A stretch of DNA of 64,000 bases from Stentor roeselii (Eukaryota > Ciliophora > Heterotrichea > Heterotrichida > Stentoridae): assembly GCA_006503475.1 (NCBI GenBank), contig RSEH01000093.1, forward strand, positions 94,039 through 158,038, given 5' to 3'. Both the position numbers and the translations under genes were made by a program. Shown piece after piece: positions 18,143-28,261 of this stretch. Within the stretch, counting starts at the first letter, position 1. Every line of letters starts with the position of its first letter. Under the pieces are notes generated by a model that saw nothing but the letters and a program-made list of their open reading frames with translations, did not search any database and was not told where the DNA came from.

Positions 18143-19984
18143 TTAATTATTATAAGCTTCCTTTTCACACTTGTCATATTCAAGCGCTTTGGAATAGTCA
18201 GAGACAGCTTTTTCCAGAAGTCCAATAGCATCGAAACAACACCCTCTATTGAAGTAAGCATTGGCGTTAGAAGGGTCAATTGAAAGTACTTCTGAGAAAT
18301 CATTAATAGCTTCTTGGTAATTTCTATTCCTCTCCAATGAAATTCCTCGATTATGAAGGGCGTGAAGGTTTTTGCTGTCCATTTGAATCACTTTCGAGTA
18401 GTCTTGAATTGCCTGGTCGAATTTACAAAGTTTTGCAAGACAATAAGCTCGATTGTTGAGTGATTTAATGGATTCTCCAGCGTATTTCATTTCTTCTGAA
18501 TAGTCTTCAACAGATTTTTCGTAGTTTTCGAGCTTTCGCCAGGTAAGAGCGCGATTTGCGTAGATTACTGGATTGGTTCGGTCAAGACTTATCGCTTTTG
18601 AAAAGTCGTTTAATGCTGATTGGAATTGCCCTGAATTACGTAAACAACAGGCTCGGTTATGCCAATAAACTGAATTTTCCTTGTCTAAACGAATGCAGAT
18701 CGAAAAATCTTGAATCGCTTCTTCGTATTTTCCTTGCTTGTCGAAGACTAGACCTCGCCCGTTGTAGGATGGAGTGTATTCTGCCTCGATCTCGAGAACT
18801 CGTGAGAAATATTCTAAGGCTTTTTCTAGATCTCCTTGCTTTTCTTTTAGTGTTGCCAGATGGTGAAGTGCGTTCACGTTGTTTGGTTGAAGTCGAAGGG
18901 CTTCTGTGTAGTCTCTTTCAGCATCCTTCGAATTCTCAAGTTTATCCCAACAAAAAGCTCTATTATAAAGTGCTTTAAAATGCTTAGAATCAAGTTTCAA
19001 AGCACTCGAGTAATCCTGAATAGCTTTTTCATAATTCTTAAGTTTTCTATAAGCAAATCCCCGATTATGATAAAAATCTGCTTTTCCAGGGTCAATCGAA
19101 ATAGCTTTAGAGAAGTCATTAATAGCAAGTTCAAGTTGATCATTTTTATCATAAGTAATCCCCCTGTTATAATAAACAAAAGGATTATTCGGGTCAATTT
19201 CCACAGCTTTAGAATAACTACCAATAGCAAGTTCAAACTTTCCAAGTTTATCAAAAGCAAAAGCTCGATTAAACAAAGACTTAAAATGTGCAGGGTTGAT
19301 TTTAAGCGCTTCATTATAAAATTGAATAGCGGCTGAAAAGTCTCCCTTTTGCCTAGCAGCATATCCTTGTGAGTGAAAAGCTTCAACATCCGCAGCTTCA
19401 GTCTTATAAGTCTGTTCCATAGCCGAGTAGCTAAAATTAGACTCATTTGGCATAAGCACTCTTTTTGACGGTACTGGCGAAATACTTCTTTCCTGGTAAT
19501 TCAAAGGCGTCGTCGGTCGAACTGGCAAGCAGCCTTCATTTTTAACCTTTACCAACTTTTTCACTGAGATAAACTTCGTTTCTTTGTCCTTCTCCAGCGC
19601 GATTGAGTAGTCCTCGATCGCCTGGGCGAAGTTTCCTTTTCGGTTCTGACAAGCTGCCCGCGCGTAGGCCGCGCTGATGTGTGAAGGGTCCAGGTCTAAA
19701 GTCGTTGAATAGTCTCGGATTGACGAGTCAAGGTCTCCTGTCTTTTCAAGGCAAGAACCTCGAGTGTAATACGCGTTCGCGTTTTTTGGGTCTATTTGAA
19801 GAGCAAGGTCACAATCTTCTGAGGCTCTTTGAAAGTCGCCTTTTTTTATGTAATTCGATGCACGGAGCAATAAAAATTTCAGGTCTTTAGGGTTCTCGGA
19901 TAACTTTTCATGGCATCGGGTTATGATCTTGTCGATTTCTTGAGAAACTCGCATTGGCTTTTGTTGAAGTGGCTCGAAGGACAT
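18143..19984 (-). CDS. Tetratricopeptide-repeat protein
   Basis: The 613 residues consist almost entirely of about 15 TPR units of 34 residues with the usual W/L-G-Y-A-F-A-P pattern, for example YYTRGSCLEKTGDLDSSIRD and YYNRGITYDKNDQLELAIND. A non-repeat linker at about residues 145-200 separates the first three units from the rest. There is no enzyme domain, signal peptide or membrane segment. TPR arrays of this kind act as protein-binding scaffolds; the partner is unknown. The coding strand shows the usual C/A-rich start. It is divergent from importin alpha, with 63 bp between starts. Confidence 0.9.
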   Translation of the reverse strand: MSFEPLQQKPMRVSQEIDKIITRCHEKLSENPKDLKFLLLRASNYIKKGDFQRASEDCDLALQIDPKNANAYYTRGSCLEKTGDLDSSIRDYSTTLDLDPSHISAAYARAACQNRKGNFAQAIEDYSIALEKDKETKFISVKKLVKVKNEGCLPVRPTTPLNYQERSISPVPSKRVLMPNESNFSYSAMEQTYKTEAADVEAFHSQGYAARQKGDFSAAIQFYNEALKINPAHFKSLFNRAFAFDKLGKFELAIGSYSKAVEIDPNNPFVYYNRGITYDKNDQLELAINDFSKAISIDPGKADFYHNRGFAYRKLKNYEKAIQDYSSALKLDSKHFKALYNRAFCWDKLENSKDAERDYTEALRLQPNNVNALHHLATLKEKQGDLEKALEYFSRVLEIEAEYTPSYNGRGLVFDKQGKYEEAIQDFSICIRLDKENSVYWHNRACCLRNSGQFQSALNDFSKAISLDRTNPVIYANRALTWRKLENYEKSVEDYSEEMKYAGESIKSLNNRAYCLAKLCKFDQAIQDYSKVIQMDSKNLHALHNRGISLERNRNYQEAINDFSEVLSIDPSNANAYFNRGCCFDAIGLLEKAVSDYSKALEYDKCEKEAYNN

Positions 19985-20047
19985 TTTTATGAATCTTTAA
20001 ATAGATTGGGTTTTGATTTAACTTGTTGAGGTTTTGGTTCCCCATAA

Positions 20048-21577
20048 ATGGACTTCAATCAAGATTTTCATGATCGTCTTAAAAATCTTTTTTTTGGACC
20101 TGACCCGGACTTGGCCAGGGAAAAAAGAATGAATGGGCAAGTTGAACTTAGGAAAAATAAAAGACTTGAACTCACTTATAAGAAAAGGAATTTGAAAGGA
20201 CTTGACTTGGAATGGATTAATATTGAAAAATTACCTGCTGAGGACTATTCACCGGATAAGATTGAAGAGTATTTAATGTGTTTGAAACATGATAATAAGA
20301 AAGTTAACTTGGCAGGTGTTTATGGTCTTCGCAGGATTATATCAAACCCGAAGATCACATCATTTGATTTTATTTTTCATTCAGAAGTTCTAAATCTAAT
20401 CCCAGCCTTCATGTACCTCGACAGTTTTCCTCAACTTCAATACGAGACTGCCTGGCTTGTAGGAAATCTTTTCACAGGTAGTTCCTCAGAAATCGAATCA
20501 TTGATAAACCACGGGTGTTTTTCTGGTTTGACTTACATGTTGAACTCTTCAATAACGGAAGTAAAAGAACAAGCTTTTTGGGCTTTAGGGAACATGGCGA
20601 CTGATTCAAGCAAATTCCGTGACTTGCTGTTAGAAGCATCAGTTTTTTCAAACCTGGTAAAAATAGTGATGAGTCTAAACACGCCTGTGAGACTTCTTAA
20701 ACAAGGATGCTGGACCTTGAGCAGTATTTGCCGCATCAAGCCAGTGCCTTCTATGAACCACTGTGAAAGTCTCGTCGTTCCTCTGACGAAAGGCCTGTTG
20801 ATGCACAAGGAAATAAAAGAAAGCACTGAAGATGTGATGTTGGCGATAATTTCAATAACCGATGCTTTTCCTGTTCTTATTTCAAGGTTCAATGATAAGG
20901 ACGTGGTTCAGACTTTTATGCAATTTCTTTACATGGGACAGGCAAGACTCACTGTTTTAGCATTGAAAGTCGTTGGGAATTTCATTGCAAGTGATGACTG
21001 CCATACAGATGTTGTTATTCGTGCTGGAGTTTTAAAGGCTTTTGCGGTACTTGCCAAAAGTGAAGACTTGGAAGTGAGAAGAGAAGTTTTCTTGTCAATT
21101 TCTAATCTTTGTGCAGGGAATTATTTGCAGTTAGAAGCTTTGTGGAACTCTGGACTGATTAAATTACTTTTTAATGATATTCAAAAACAGCCTTTTGAGA
21201 TACTTCGAGATATCAGCTGGTCACTTTACAATCTCTCTTGCAATAATTTTTTATATCTTGAAGAAAGTATCCAAGAAGGTCTTTTCACCTCCTTTTCCAA
21301 TCTGCTAAATACAAAAGACTCTAAAATCCTTCGAGTGGCTTTGACTTCTCTTTCAAAAGTTCTTGAACAAGTTTCAGAAAATGCTGATTTCCATTTAATT
21401 CTTCTAAATTCTCTTCAATCTTGTGACCTTTTCAACATTTTATCTAATCTTCAACAAAGTAAAAACTCAGAGATTTCAAATCTTTCTTCAAAGCTACTCG
21501 AAGCCTACTTCGACCGAGATTCAGAATACGATTCTCTCATAACAAACATAGAAGAGTTCTCTAATTACCACATTTAA
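20048..21577 (+). CDS. Importin alpha (karyopherin alpha)
   Basis: The 509 residues contain a short basic N-terminal region resembling an importin-beta-binding segment (LRKNKRLELTYKKRN), followed by armadillo repeats from about residue 70 to 490. Characteristic Trp-Asn arrays that hold nuclear localisation signals are visible: YETAWLVGNLFTG, VKEQAFWALGNMATDS and ISWSLYNLSC. One repeat has GCWTLSSICR, where the usual Asn is Ser. Length is close to the family norm of about 530. The expected role is to load NLS cargo on importin beta for nuclear entry. The start follows CCATAA directly. Confidence 0.88.
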   Translation: MDFNQDFHDRLKNLFFGPDPDLAREKRMNGQVELRKNKRLELTYKKRNLKGLDLEWINIEKLPAEDYSPDKIEEYLMCLKHDNKKVNLAGVYGLRRIISNPKITSFDFIFHSEVLNLIPAFMYLDSFPQLQYETAWLVGNLFTGSSSEIESLINHGCFSGLTYMLNSSITEVKEQAFWALGNMATDSSKFRDLLLEASVFSNLVKIVMSLNTPVRLLKQGCWTLSSICRIKPVPSMNHCESLVVPLTKGLLMHKEIKESTEDVMLAIISITDAFPVLISRFNDKDVVQTFMQFLYMGQARLTVLALKVVGNFIASDDCHTDVVIRAGVLKAFAVLAKSEDLEVRREVFLSISNLCAGNYLQLEALWNSGLIKLLFNDIQKQPFEILRDISWSLYNLSCNNFLYLEESIQEGLFTSFSNLLNTKDSKILRVALTSLSKVLEQVSENADFHLILLNSLQSCDLFNILSNLQQSKNSEISNLSSKLLEAYFDRDSEYDSLITNIEEFSNYHI

Positions 21578-21624
21578 AAATGCTTGTCTTCATCACCTGA
21601 TGCTTATTTCGTCTTTAATAAATA

Positions 21625-23196
21625 ATGCTTTATCTTCCTCTCCTGCTTCTTTCATCATCAGCCAGTTCACCAGATCGAAGACTAGACAACCTTCCAACTC
21701 CCGGTCTAACCGATCACCAAATCCAAGAAGGAGGTTTTTTGATTTACATCCTAGGACTGGTTTTCATCTTTTTCGCGATTCACGAAGTGACTTCCAAGTA
21801 CCTGATCCCTTCAATGAACTCAATGATTGACAATTGGAAGTTGAAACGTGATGCGATTGGAGAGATTCTTTTATCACTGAGCATAAGTCTTCCAGAGATT
21901 TTCATTGTTTCATTTTCCACGTATTTGACAGATAACACCCTAGGACTCGCGACAGTTTACGGCTCAGCAGCGATGAAGGGCATGCTGTGCATTGGCATCT
22001 GCAGCTTAACTAGCACAAAAGGCGCTGAACTTCATTGGTGGGTCGTCGTACGAGACTCACTTTTTAACACCCTGGGACTTTCCTTGCTCATCATTCTCAC
22101 CTGGTCCTCAACAGTCGTCTGGTGGGAAGGCTTGATTTTGTTGGGTCTTTACTCCATGTATGCAGTGGCTTCTTACTACAACAAGTGGATTGAAAGAAGT
22201 GTTAAAAAATATCTGAGAATTCCTTATGAAGGTGATGAAATCGACTTTCACTTACTACCTGAAAGGGTCTTTCCTATTAGAAGATACTCGATCACTGACT
22301 TAAAAGACTTCATTCCTCCGCAACTTAACTTCAAAAAAGGCGTCCTTGCGAAAATGATTCGAAATGCACAACTTCAAGTCGTTAAAAGTCACTCTGACCG
22401 ACTCATGGAGTTGAGGGCGAAACTGAAAAATATTTTTTATATCATCCTTAGAGCCATTGAGGAAAAAAAACGATGCAGCATTCAAAACAGACTCGATCGA
22501 AAAGTACTGAAAAAATTTGAAGGAGAGGAAAATTCAAGTAACCCGATTCAAGAAGAAATCGTTTCAAGGATCAAGAAACTTGAGTCTATCAGGTCTGAAG
22601 AAGTGACGAATCAACAGCAAGTCGTGAAAGTCGTTGCTCGAGGTTCACGTCTAAAGCATTACTTTTTACTTCCATTGACGTACATGTTGAAGTTTTCTAT
22701 TCCAAATTCAGAAAAATACCCGAAAATGTCACCGATTTCTGTAGTGTCTTCTTTTTTATGGCTGGGTGTTCTTTGTTTCTTCATGGTCTGGTGGATGGCC
22801 GAGGTCGGCAGGGGACTTCTCATTCCTCATGGAGTTCTTGGAGTCATCTTCGTAGCTGCAGGTCTCAACGTTCCTAAAATAATAAACTCGGTGTCGAAAT
22901 GCTTGCAAGGAGAAGAGGAAGTAATGCTCAGTCACTCAATCAAGCCGAATAATGTCGCCTTTACACTTGCTGTTGGACTTGCCTGGTTTTTTTATGGAGT
23001 TGTGACAGGAAAAGAACTACCAATCGACTCTGCTATTATTTACACTTCACTTACTCTTATTACAGCTCTTGGGTGCTCTTATGTTTTCATTGGAGGCTTC
23101 AAGTGGAAGCTTTCGAGAAGTCTTGGAGTTGTTCTTCTTTTCTTTTATTTCTCATTTTTGCTCTTTTTCTTGCTACTCGAGTTTAAACAACTTTAA
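21625..23196 (+). CDS. Na+/Ca2+ exchanger-like (CaCA superfamily) membrane protein, divergent
   Basis: The 523 residues begin with a signal peptide (MLYLPLLLLSSSAS). Two clusters of about five membrane segments (residues about 38-195 and 370-520) surround a cytosolic loop, the layout of NCKX/SLC24 exchangers. The first alpha repeat reads AIGEILLSLSISLPEIFI, keeping the PE pair. The second reads FVAAGLNVPKIINSVSK followed by SHSIKPNNVAF, where exchangers have AAGTSVPD and SNxIGSN. Loss of the acidic ion ligand (Lys instead of Asp or Glu) and of the GTS motif suggests altered or lost Ca2+ transport. Topology and overall pattern support the family; activity is uncertain. Confidence 0.7.
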   Translation: MLYLPLLLLSSSASSPDRRLDNLPTPGLTDHQIQEGGFLIYILGLVFIFFAIHEVTSKYLIPSMNSMIDNWKLKRDAIGEILLSLSISLPEIFIVSFSTYLTDNTLGLATVYGSAAMKGMLCIGICSLTSTKGAELHWWVVVRDSLFNTLGLSLLIILTWSSTVVWWEGLILLGLYSMYAVASYYNKWIERSVKKYLRIPYEGDEIDFHLLPERVFPIRRYSITDLKDFIPPQLNFKKGVLAKMIRNAQLQVVKSHSDRLMELRAKLKNIFYIILRAIEEKKRCSIQNRLDRKVLKKFEGEENSSNPIQEEIVSRIKKLESIRSEEVTNQQQVVKVVARGSRLKHYFLLPLTYMLKFSIPNSEKYPKMSPISVVSSFLWLGVLCFFMVWWMAEVGRGLLIPHGVLGVIFVAAGLNVPKIINSVSKCLQGEEEVMLSHSIKPNNVAFTLAVGLAWFFYGVVTGKELPIDSAIIYTSLTLITALGCSYVFIGGFKWKLSRSLGVVLLFFYFSFLLFFLLLEFKQL

Positions 23197-23300
23197 ATCA
23201 AATGATTAAATAACAAAATTCCTCGAAATAATTTAAGCTAAATCTCTGTCAATAATACTAAGTCAGTACTCAAGGCCCTTAAAAAAATGGATGATTATAA

Positions 23301-26300
23301 ATGTCAGGACTTACATTCAAAGCTTCAGACTTCCAGAAAGTGCGTCAATCTTACATCCCAACTCTTCCAGAAGGTCTTCAAAGTGCAAACTCGAAGTTTT
23401 CCTTCACCTCACTTCCAGTCCTTGCAGAAATCAAGGAAAAGTACCCTTTGATAAGCGAGATCAAATACGTCGAATTCCAGCCAACGGATGAAGCTGAGGC
23501 TTCCGACATCTCGCCTCTGCGAATCGGAGTCGTTTTATCAGGAGGCCAAGCGCCAGGGGGTCACAACGTGATCATGGGGATTTACGACTACATCAAAAGG
23601 CATCATCCTTCAAGTCAGGTCTTCGGGTTCCTCAATGGTCCTCGCGGAATTTACACGAACTCTTTCAAGGAAATCGACCATGACTTGATGCAAGCCTATC
23701 GAAATCAAGGAGGCTTCGACATGATCTGCTCAGGAAGGGATAAAATTGAGACGGAGGAACAATATGCGAATTCTTTGAAGTACTGCACTGCTTTGAACTT
23801 GAATGGACTTATTGTCATTGGAGGAGATGACTCGAATACCAATGCGGCTTTACTTGCTGAGTACTTTTTGAAGAGTGGCTCTAGTGTTAAGGTCATCGGG
23901 TGTCCGAAGACGATTGATGGCGATTTGAAGAATGAGTATATTGAAGTCAGCTTCGGGTTTGACACTGCTTGTAAGACTTATACTGAATCTATTGGAAATG
24001 TTTGTCTTGATGCTGCTTCTACGAAAAAATACTATCATTTTGTTAGGCTCATGGGAAGGTCAGCCTCGCATATTGCACTTGAATGTGAACTTCAGACTAG
24101 GGCTAATTTGGTACTTATTGGAGAAGAGGTGCAAGAGAAAAATCAGACTTTGGCACAAATTGTTAATGAAGTCACTGAAATGGTCTGGAAAAGGGGAAAT
24201 GAACTTAATAAACATTATGGAGTTGTACTTGTTCCTGAAGGACTTATCGAGTTTATTCCTGAAGTCAATCTGCTTATTAAAGAACTTAATGAGTTGATGG
24301 TTGGGGTCTCAGGAAGTGAAAGCGAGTTACGTGAACACGTGATTGGAAAATTAACCCCAGAGTCATCAGAGCTCTTTAAATTCCTTCCACCAAGTATCGC
24401 AAACCAACTTCTCCTAGATAGAGACCCTCACGGTAACGTGCAAGTTGCAAAGATCGAAACAGAGCGTCTTTTAATAATGCTAGTAGAATCTGAGTTATCA
24501 AAACGAAACTACGCTCATCCCTTTTTAGCTCAATCTTACTACTTCGGATATGAAGGCCGTTCCTGCCTTCCAAGTAACTTCGACGCGACTTACTGCAACG
24601 CTTTAGGCTTCACAGCAGGTTCTCTGATAAAATACGGCTTCACAGGGTGCATGGCAGTCTGCCGTGGCCTGACCCTTCCTCCCAACGAGTGGAAGTCAGC
24701 AGGTTGTCCTCTAGCAACGATGATGAACGTCGAAAGGCGCAAAGGCAAGGCCGTCGCTGTCATCAAAAAAGCACTGGTCGAGCTGGACTCGCCTTTTTTC
24801 CAGGCCTATGCAAAAATCAGAGAATTTTGGAAGTACCACGACTGCTACCGAGTCCCAGGACCTATTCAGTTCGAAGGAACTGCCTCTGATAGCATTTCTT
24901 ATATGTTAAAACCACCTGTCGATGGAGAACTTGAAAGTGTAGTCGAGGCAAATTACGGATTTCCTTATTTTTCTAGAAATTCTCAAAATTTCTCACCACT
25001 CATGCGCGCGAGGACTTCAGCTGAAGTTGACTTGCCTGGAGTTCTTAGAAAAAATCATCATATTGTCCTTGGAGAAGTTTTGGAAAATGACTTCGAAGAA
25101 ACAAAACAAGCGATTAAAGAACAACTTCCAGAACTCAGCAATAATAAACTAAGAAAATACGCTGAACTTGAAGAATGTAAAGAAAATCCTAAGTCCTGTA
25201 ATATTGGAGTCTTGTTTCTAGGAAGACAAGCCCCTGGAGCTCATAACGTGATTCATGGAATTCTTCATGAGCTTGAGTCAAGTGGCGGAAATGTTTATGG
25301 ATTTTTAGGAGGTGACCAGGGTTTAATCAATGAGAGTTATTTCAAGGTAAGCAAGGAGAACTTCGCGAATTACAAGAATACTGGAGGAGTTGATTATTTA
25401 GGAAGACTCGGCAACAGCATCCGTCACTCGGACTTCGAACGTGTTCGAAGCACTTGCAAGTCGCTGAACCTTGACGGCCTGGTCATCGCTGGCGCGACCC
25501 ACGCGACTACCGACGCGGCTTATTTGGCAGAATACTTCTTGTCGCATAACGATCACACTAAAGTCGTGGCAGTGCCCATGACAGTCGATAACAACATCAG
25601 CCATCCACTCTTCGAGACTAGTCTCGGCTTCGACACTGCTTCTCGAGTCAATGCAGAGCTAGTCGGCAATATGATGACTGACTCTGCAAGTGCTACTAAA
25701 TATTACTACTTCATTCGTGTCATGGGGCAGGACCCAAGCCACCTGGCAGTCGAATGCGCTCTTCAGACACATCCAAACTTAGTACTTGTCAGTGAGTTTC
25801 ATAAAAGTGAAGGCAACACCCTGGTTGAAGTCGTCAGACAGATCTGTGATACTGTTCAAGAACGAGCGAAAATCGGGAAACACTTTGGAACTTTACTTGT
25901 TCCTGAAGGACTATTGCAGCAGTTGTCACATTTCAGAGAACTTATTCAAGAAATCAACTCACTTATGGGAAATAAGTCAAGAAGTGATAGAGAGAGATTA
26001 GCTAATGAACTTGTTAGATGTCCTGAAAGAATCGACGAGGTTTTCCATCATTATTCTGCTCCAGTTTTAAGAAACTTGCCAAGTTGGTTCCAGCTTCAGA
26101 TCCTTACTAGAATTGATTCTAATGGTCACGTTCAACAGTCCTTGATTGAGACTGAAAGACTTTTAGCTGATTTAGTCGCTACTGAGTTGAAAGAAAGGAA
26201 AAAACAAGGAACTTATAAAGGCTCCTTCGCGCCAGTCTGCCACTTTTTCGGGTATCAAGGAAGATGTTCGTTTCCAACCGCTTTTGACTGTAGTTTGGGA

Positions 26301-26780
26301 AGTAGTTATGGAGCAGTCGCAGTGGGTCTTATCCGTGCAGGTCTTACAGGTTATCTGGTGACTGCAAGAGGTTTAAACAGTCCCACAGTCAACTGGAGAC
26401 TAGGAGGAATTCCTATTTCAGCCGTGATGAAGTTAAAGGGAAAGTCCGCCTATGGGCGGAATAAAGTCGTAACCGCTTCTTCTGAAGTAGACCTTCTCAG
26501 CAAGGCCTACCAAAGAGTCTCTTCTGAGTCAAAGTCCTGGGCACTGACTGACCATTACTCAAACCCAGGGCCTATTCAATTTGAAGGACCAGCGAAAGAC
26601 TCTTTTAACTTGACACTGAAGGAAAACCACGAAGGTTACATGTTAAATCTTGGGAAAATTCAAGACCTCTGTTCAAGGATCCTGTCAGTCTGCAGGTTTG
26701 GAGTGCATGAAGACCTTTTGAAAACTGCTGTGATTGGGCTTTCATCAGTCGAGGACATTCTTAACCTGCACCGTAGATAA
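23301..26780 (+). CDS. Tandem pyrophosphate-type phosphofructokinase
   Basis: The 1159 residues hold two complete PFK domains, residues about 70-570 and 630-1140. The first has SGGQAPGGHN, GGDDSNT (about 173-179, Asp marking PPi use) and PKTIDGDLKN, and should be catalytic. It would phosphorylate fructose 6-phosphate reversibly with pyrophosphate. The second has LGRQAPGAHN, but GATHATT replaces GGDDSNT and PMTVDNNI replaces PKTIDGD, so it is probably non-catalytic and regulatory. The same fused design with an inactive second half is known from apicomplexan PFK and resembles the alpha/beta division of plant enzymes. The start has TTATAA directly upstream. The CDPK gene starts 17 bp after the stop. 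Confidence 0.92.
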   Translation: MSGLTFKASDFQKVRQSYIPTLPEGLQSANSKFSFTSLPVLAEIKEKYPLISEIKYVEFQPTDEAEASDISPLRIGVVLSGGQAPGGHNVIMGIYDYIKRHHPSSQVFGFLNGPRGIYTNSFKEIDHDLMQAYRNQGGFDMICSGRDKIETEEQYANSLKYCTALNLNGLIVIGGDDSNTNAALLAEYFLKSGSSVKVIGCPKTIDGDLKNEYIEVSFGFDTACKTYTESIGNVCLDAASTKKYYHFVRLMGRSASHIALECELQTRANLVLIGEEVQEKNQTLAQIVNEVTEMVWKRGNELNKHYGVVLVPEGLIEFIPEVNLLIKELNELMVGVSGSESELREHVIGKLTPESSELFKFLPPSIANQLLLDRDPHGNVQVAKIETERLLIMLVESELSKRNYAHPFLAQSYYFGYEGRSCLPSNFDATYCNALGFTAGSLIKYGFTGCMAVCRGLTLPPNEWKSAGCPLATMMNVERRKGKAVAVIKKALVELDSPFFQAYAKIREFWKYHDCYRVPGPIQFEGTASDSISYMLKPPVDGELESVVEANYGFPYFSRNSQNFSPLMRARTSAEVDLPGVLRKNHHIVLGEVLENDFEETKQAIKEQLPELSNNKLRKYAELEECKENPKSCNIGVLFLGRQAPGAHNVIHGILHELESSGGNVYGFLGGDQGLINESYFKVSKENFANYKNTGGVDYLGRLGNSIRHSDFERVRSTCKSLNLDGLVIAGATHATTDAAYLAEYFLSHNDHTKVVAVPMTVDNNISHPLFETSLGFDTASRVNAELVGNMMTDSASATKYYYFIRVMGQDPSHLAVECALQTHPNLVLVSEFHKSEGNTLVEVVRQICDTVQERAKIGKHFGTLLVPEGLLQQLSHFRELIQEINSLMGNKSRSDRERLANELVRCPERIDEVFHHYSAPVLRNLPSWFQLQILTRIDSNGHVQQSLIETERLLADLVATELKERKKQGTYKGSFAPVCHFFGYQGRCSFPTAFDCSLGSSYGAVAVGLIRAGLTGYLVTARGLNSPTVNWRLGGIPISAVMKLKGKSAYGRNKVVTASSEVDLLSKAYQRVSSESKSWALTDHYSNPGPIQFEGPAKDSFNLTLKENHEGYMLNLGKIQDLCSRILSVCRFGVHEDLLKTAVIGLSSVEDILNLHRR

Positions 26781-26797
26781 TAGAACATGGCTATAAT

Positions 26798-28222
26798 ATG
26801 GGCTGTTGCCAATCAAGAGAAAATCCACCCCTCAAGGACAGCAGAGCAGTCAACCGCACAAGTCTCGTCTGCCACGTCAAAGGCATGCCCAGGGACAACT
26901 ACCGCACTGTCAAGGTCCTTGGCAAGGGAGGCTTCGGCACGGTGACTCTCGTTGAAGACAAAAGAACTGGGGCAAGGAGAGCAATGAAAGAACTGCTCAA
27001 GAATGGACTGACTGAAGCTGACAGGACTACCATGTTAAAAGAAGTCACCACTCTCAGCACGATTGACCACCCGAATATTATGAAAGTCTATGAACTCATT
27101 GAATCCAATACTTCCTTCAATATCGTCACGGAACTGGTAGAAGGAGGAGAGTTACTTGATATGATCAGTCGAGAGAAAAAACTCAGTGAAAGCGCTGCTG
27201 TTCGCTTTTTGTTTGAAACTATGTCTGCTGTTTATTATTGTCATTCTATTGGAATTGTACATCGTGACTTAAAGCCACAGAACCTGATGTTGACTAGCAA
27301 GGAAATCACTGCAACTATTAAAGTCATTGACTTTGGAATTGCTGATAAACTGAATGCAAAGAGAAAAATCACGGAAGTCATTGGAACACCTTTGTTCATG
27401 TCTCCTGAGATGTTCGCTGGAAGTTATGATGAAAAATGCGATATTTGGAGTGCTGGGGTCATTTTGTATATGATGATCACTGGAACTGTTCCTTTCACTG
27501 GAAGCGGAGTCGCTGCTATTAGAGAAGCTGCTACTGCTGCTAGAATCGACTTCAGTAGACCTGCTTGGACTAATGTTTCGGAGGAGTTGAAAGACTTGTT
27601 AAGGAAAATGCTTGAACCTAAACCCGCTAAACGACTTTCAGCTAAACAGGTCCTTGATCATCCTCTTTTTGCGAAAATGCAGGCTGGGTCTTTGAGCACT
27701 AATCCTATCAGTGCTGAAGCTTTGGAAAATCTTCAGAAATTCCATGCACAGAATAAACTGGAAAAGTCGATTTTGACTTTTATCAGCACCACTATTATGG
27801 ATGACTCTAGTAATAAAGAGTTGATTGACTTGTTCAAAGCGATTGATAAGAATAATGATGGACGACTCAGTCGTGAAGAGATCATCAACGGTTACCAAGA
27901 ACTAGGACTTAGCATAGAGCATGCTCAAGAAATCATAAACAAAATAGATTCAGACCAAAGCGGTCTGGTAGACTACTCCGAGTTCATAACAGCTACTCAA
28001 GACTGGAAGAAAGTATGCGAAAAAGACTTCCTAGAAAAGACATTCAAAATCTACGACATCGGAAAAGACGGTAATCTAAGCCTAAGCGAGCTAAAGCAAT
28101 TAATCCCCGGAGTCGAGACAAGCGAATGGGACCAGTTCTTCAATGAAGCCGATAAGAACGGTGACGGCTTAATCAGCCTCTCAGAGTTCAAGAGCTACAT
28201 AATGTCGAAGGTTAGTAATTAG
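26798..28222 (+). CDS. Calcium-dependent protein kinase (CDPK)
   Basis: This 474-residue protein has the canonical CDPK order. N-terminal MGCCQS offers a myristoylation Gly and palmitoylation Cys residues. The kinase domain (about residues 34-292) shows GKGGFGTV, the catalytic loop HRDLKPQNLM, DFG and GTPLFMSPE. An autoinhibitory junction follows, then four EF hands: DKNNDGRLSREE, DSDQSGLVDYSE, DIGKDGNLSLSE and DKNGDGLISLSE. Calcium binding to the EF hands would relieve inhibition. CDPKs are typical of plants and alveolates and control motility and secretion in the latter. Stop is TAG; the next gene is convergent, 39 bp away. Confidence 0.95.
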   Translation: MGCCQSRENPPLKDSRAVNRTSLVCHVKGMPRDNYRTVKVLGKGGFGTVTLVEDKRTGARRAMKELLKNGLTEADRTTMLKEVTTLSTIDHPNIMKVYELIESNTSFNIVTELVEGGELLDMISREKKLSESAAVRFLFETMSAVYYCHSIGIVHRDLKPQNLMLTSKEITATIKVIDFGIADKLNAKRKITEVIGTPLFMSPEMFAGSYDEKCDIWSAGVILYMMITGTVPFTGSGVAAIREAATAARIDFSRPAWTNVSEELKDLLRKMLEPKPAKRLSAKQVLDHPLFAKMQAGSLSTNPISAEALENLQKFHAQNKLEKSILTFISTTIMDDSSNKELIDLFKAIDKNNDGRLSREEIINGYQELGLSIEHAQEIINKIDSDQSGLVDYSEFITATQDWKKVCEKDFLEKTFKIYDIGKDGNLSLSELKQLIPGVETSEWDQFFNEADKNGDGLISLSEFKSYIMSKVSN

Positions 28223-28261
28223 CTGATTAATCCTCCATTTATAAAACATGAACCATTCAAA

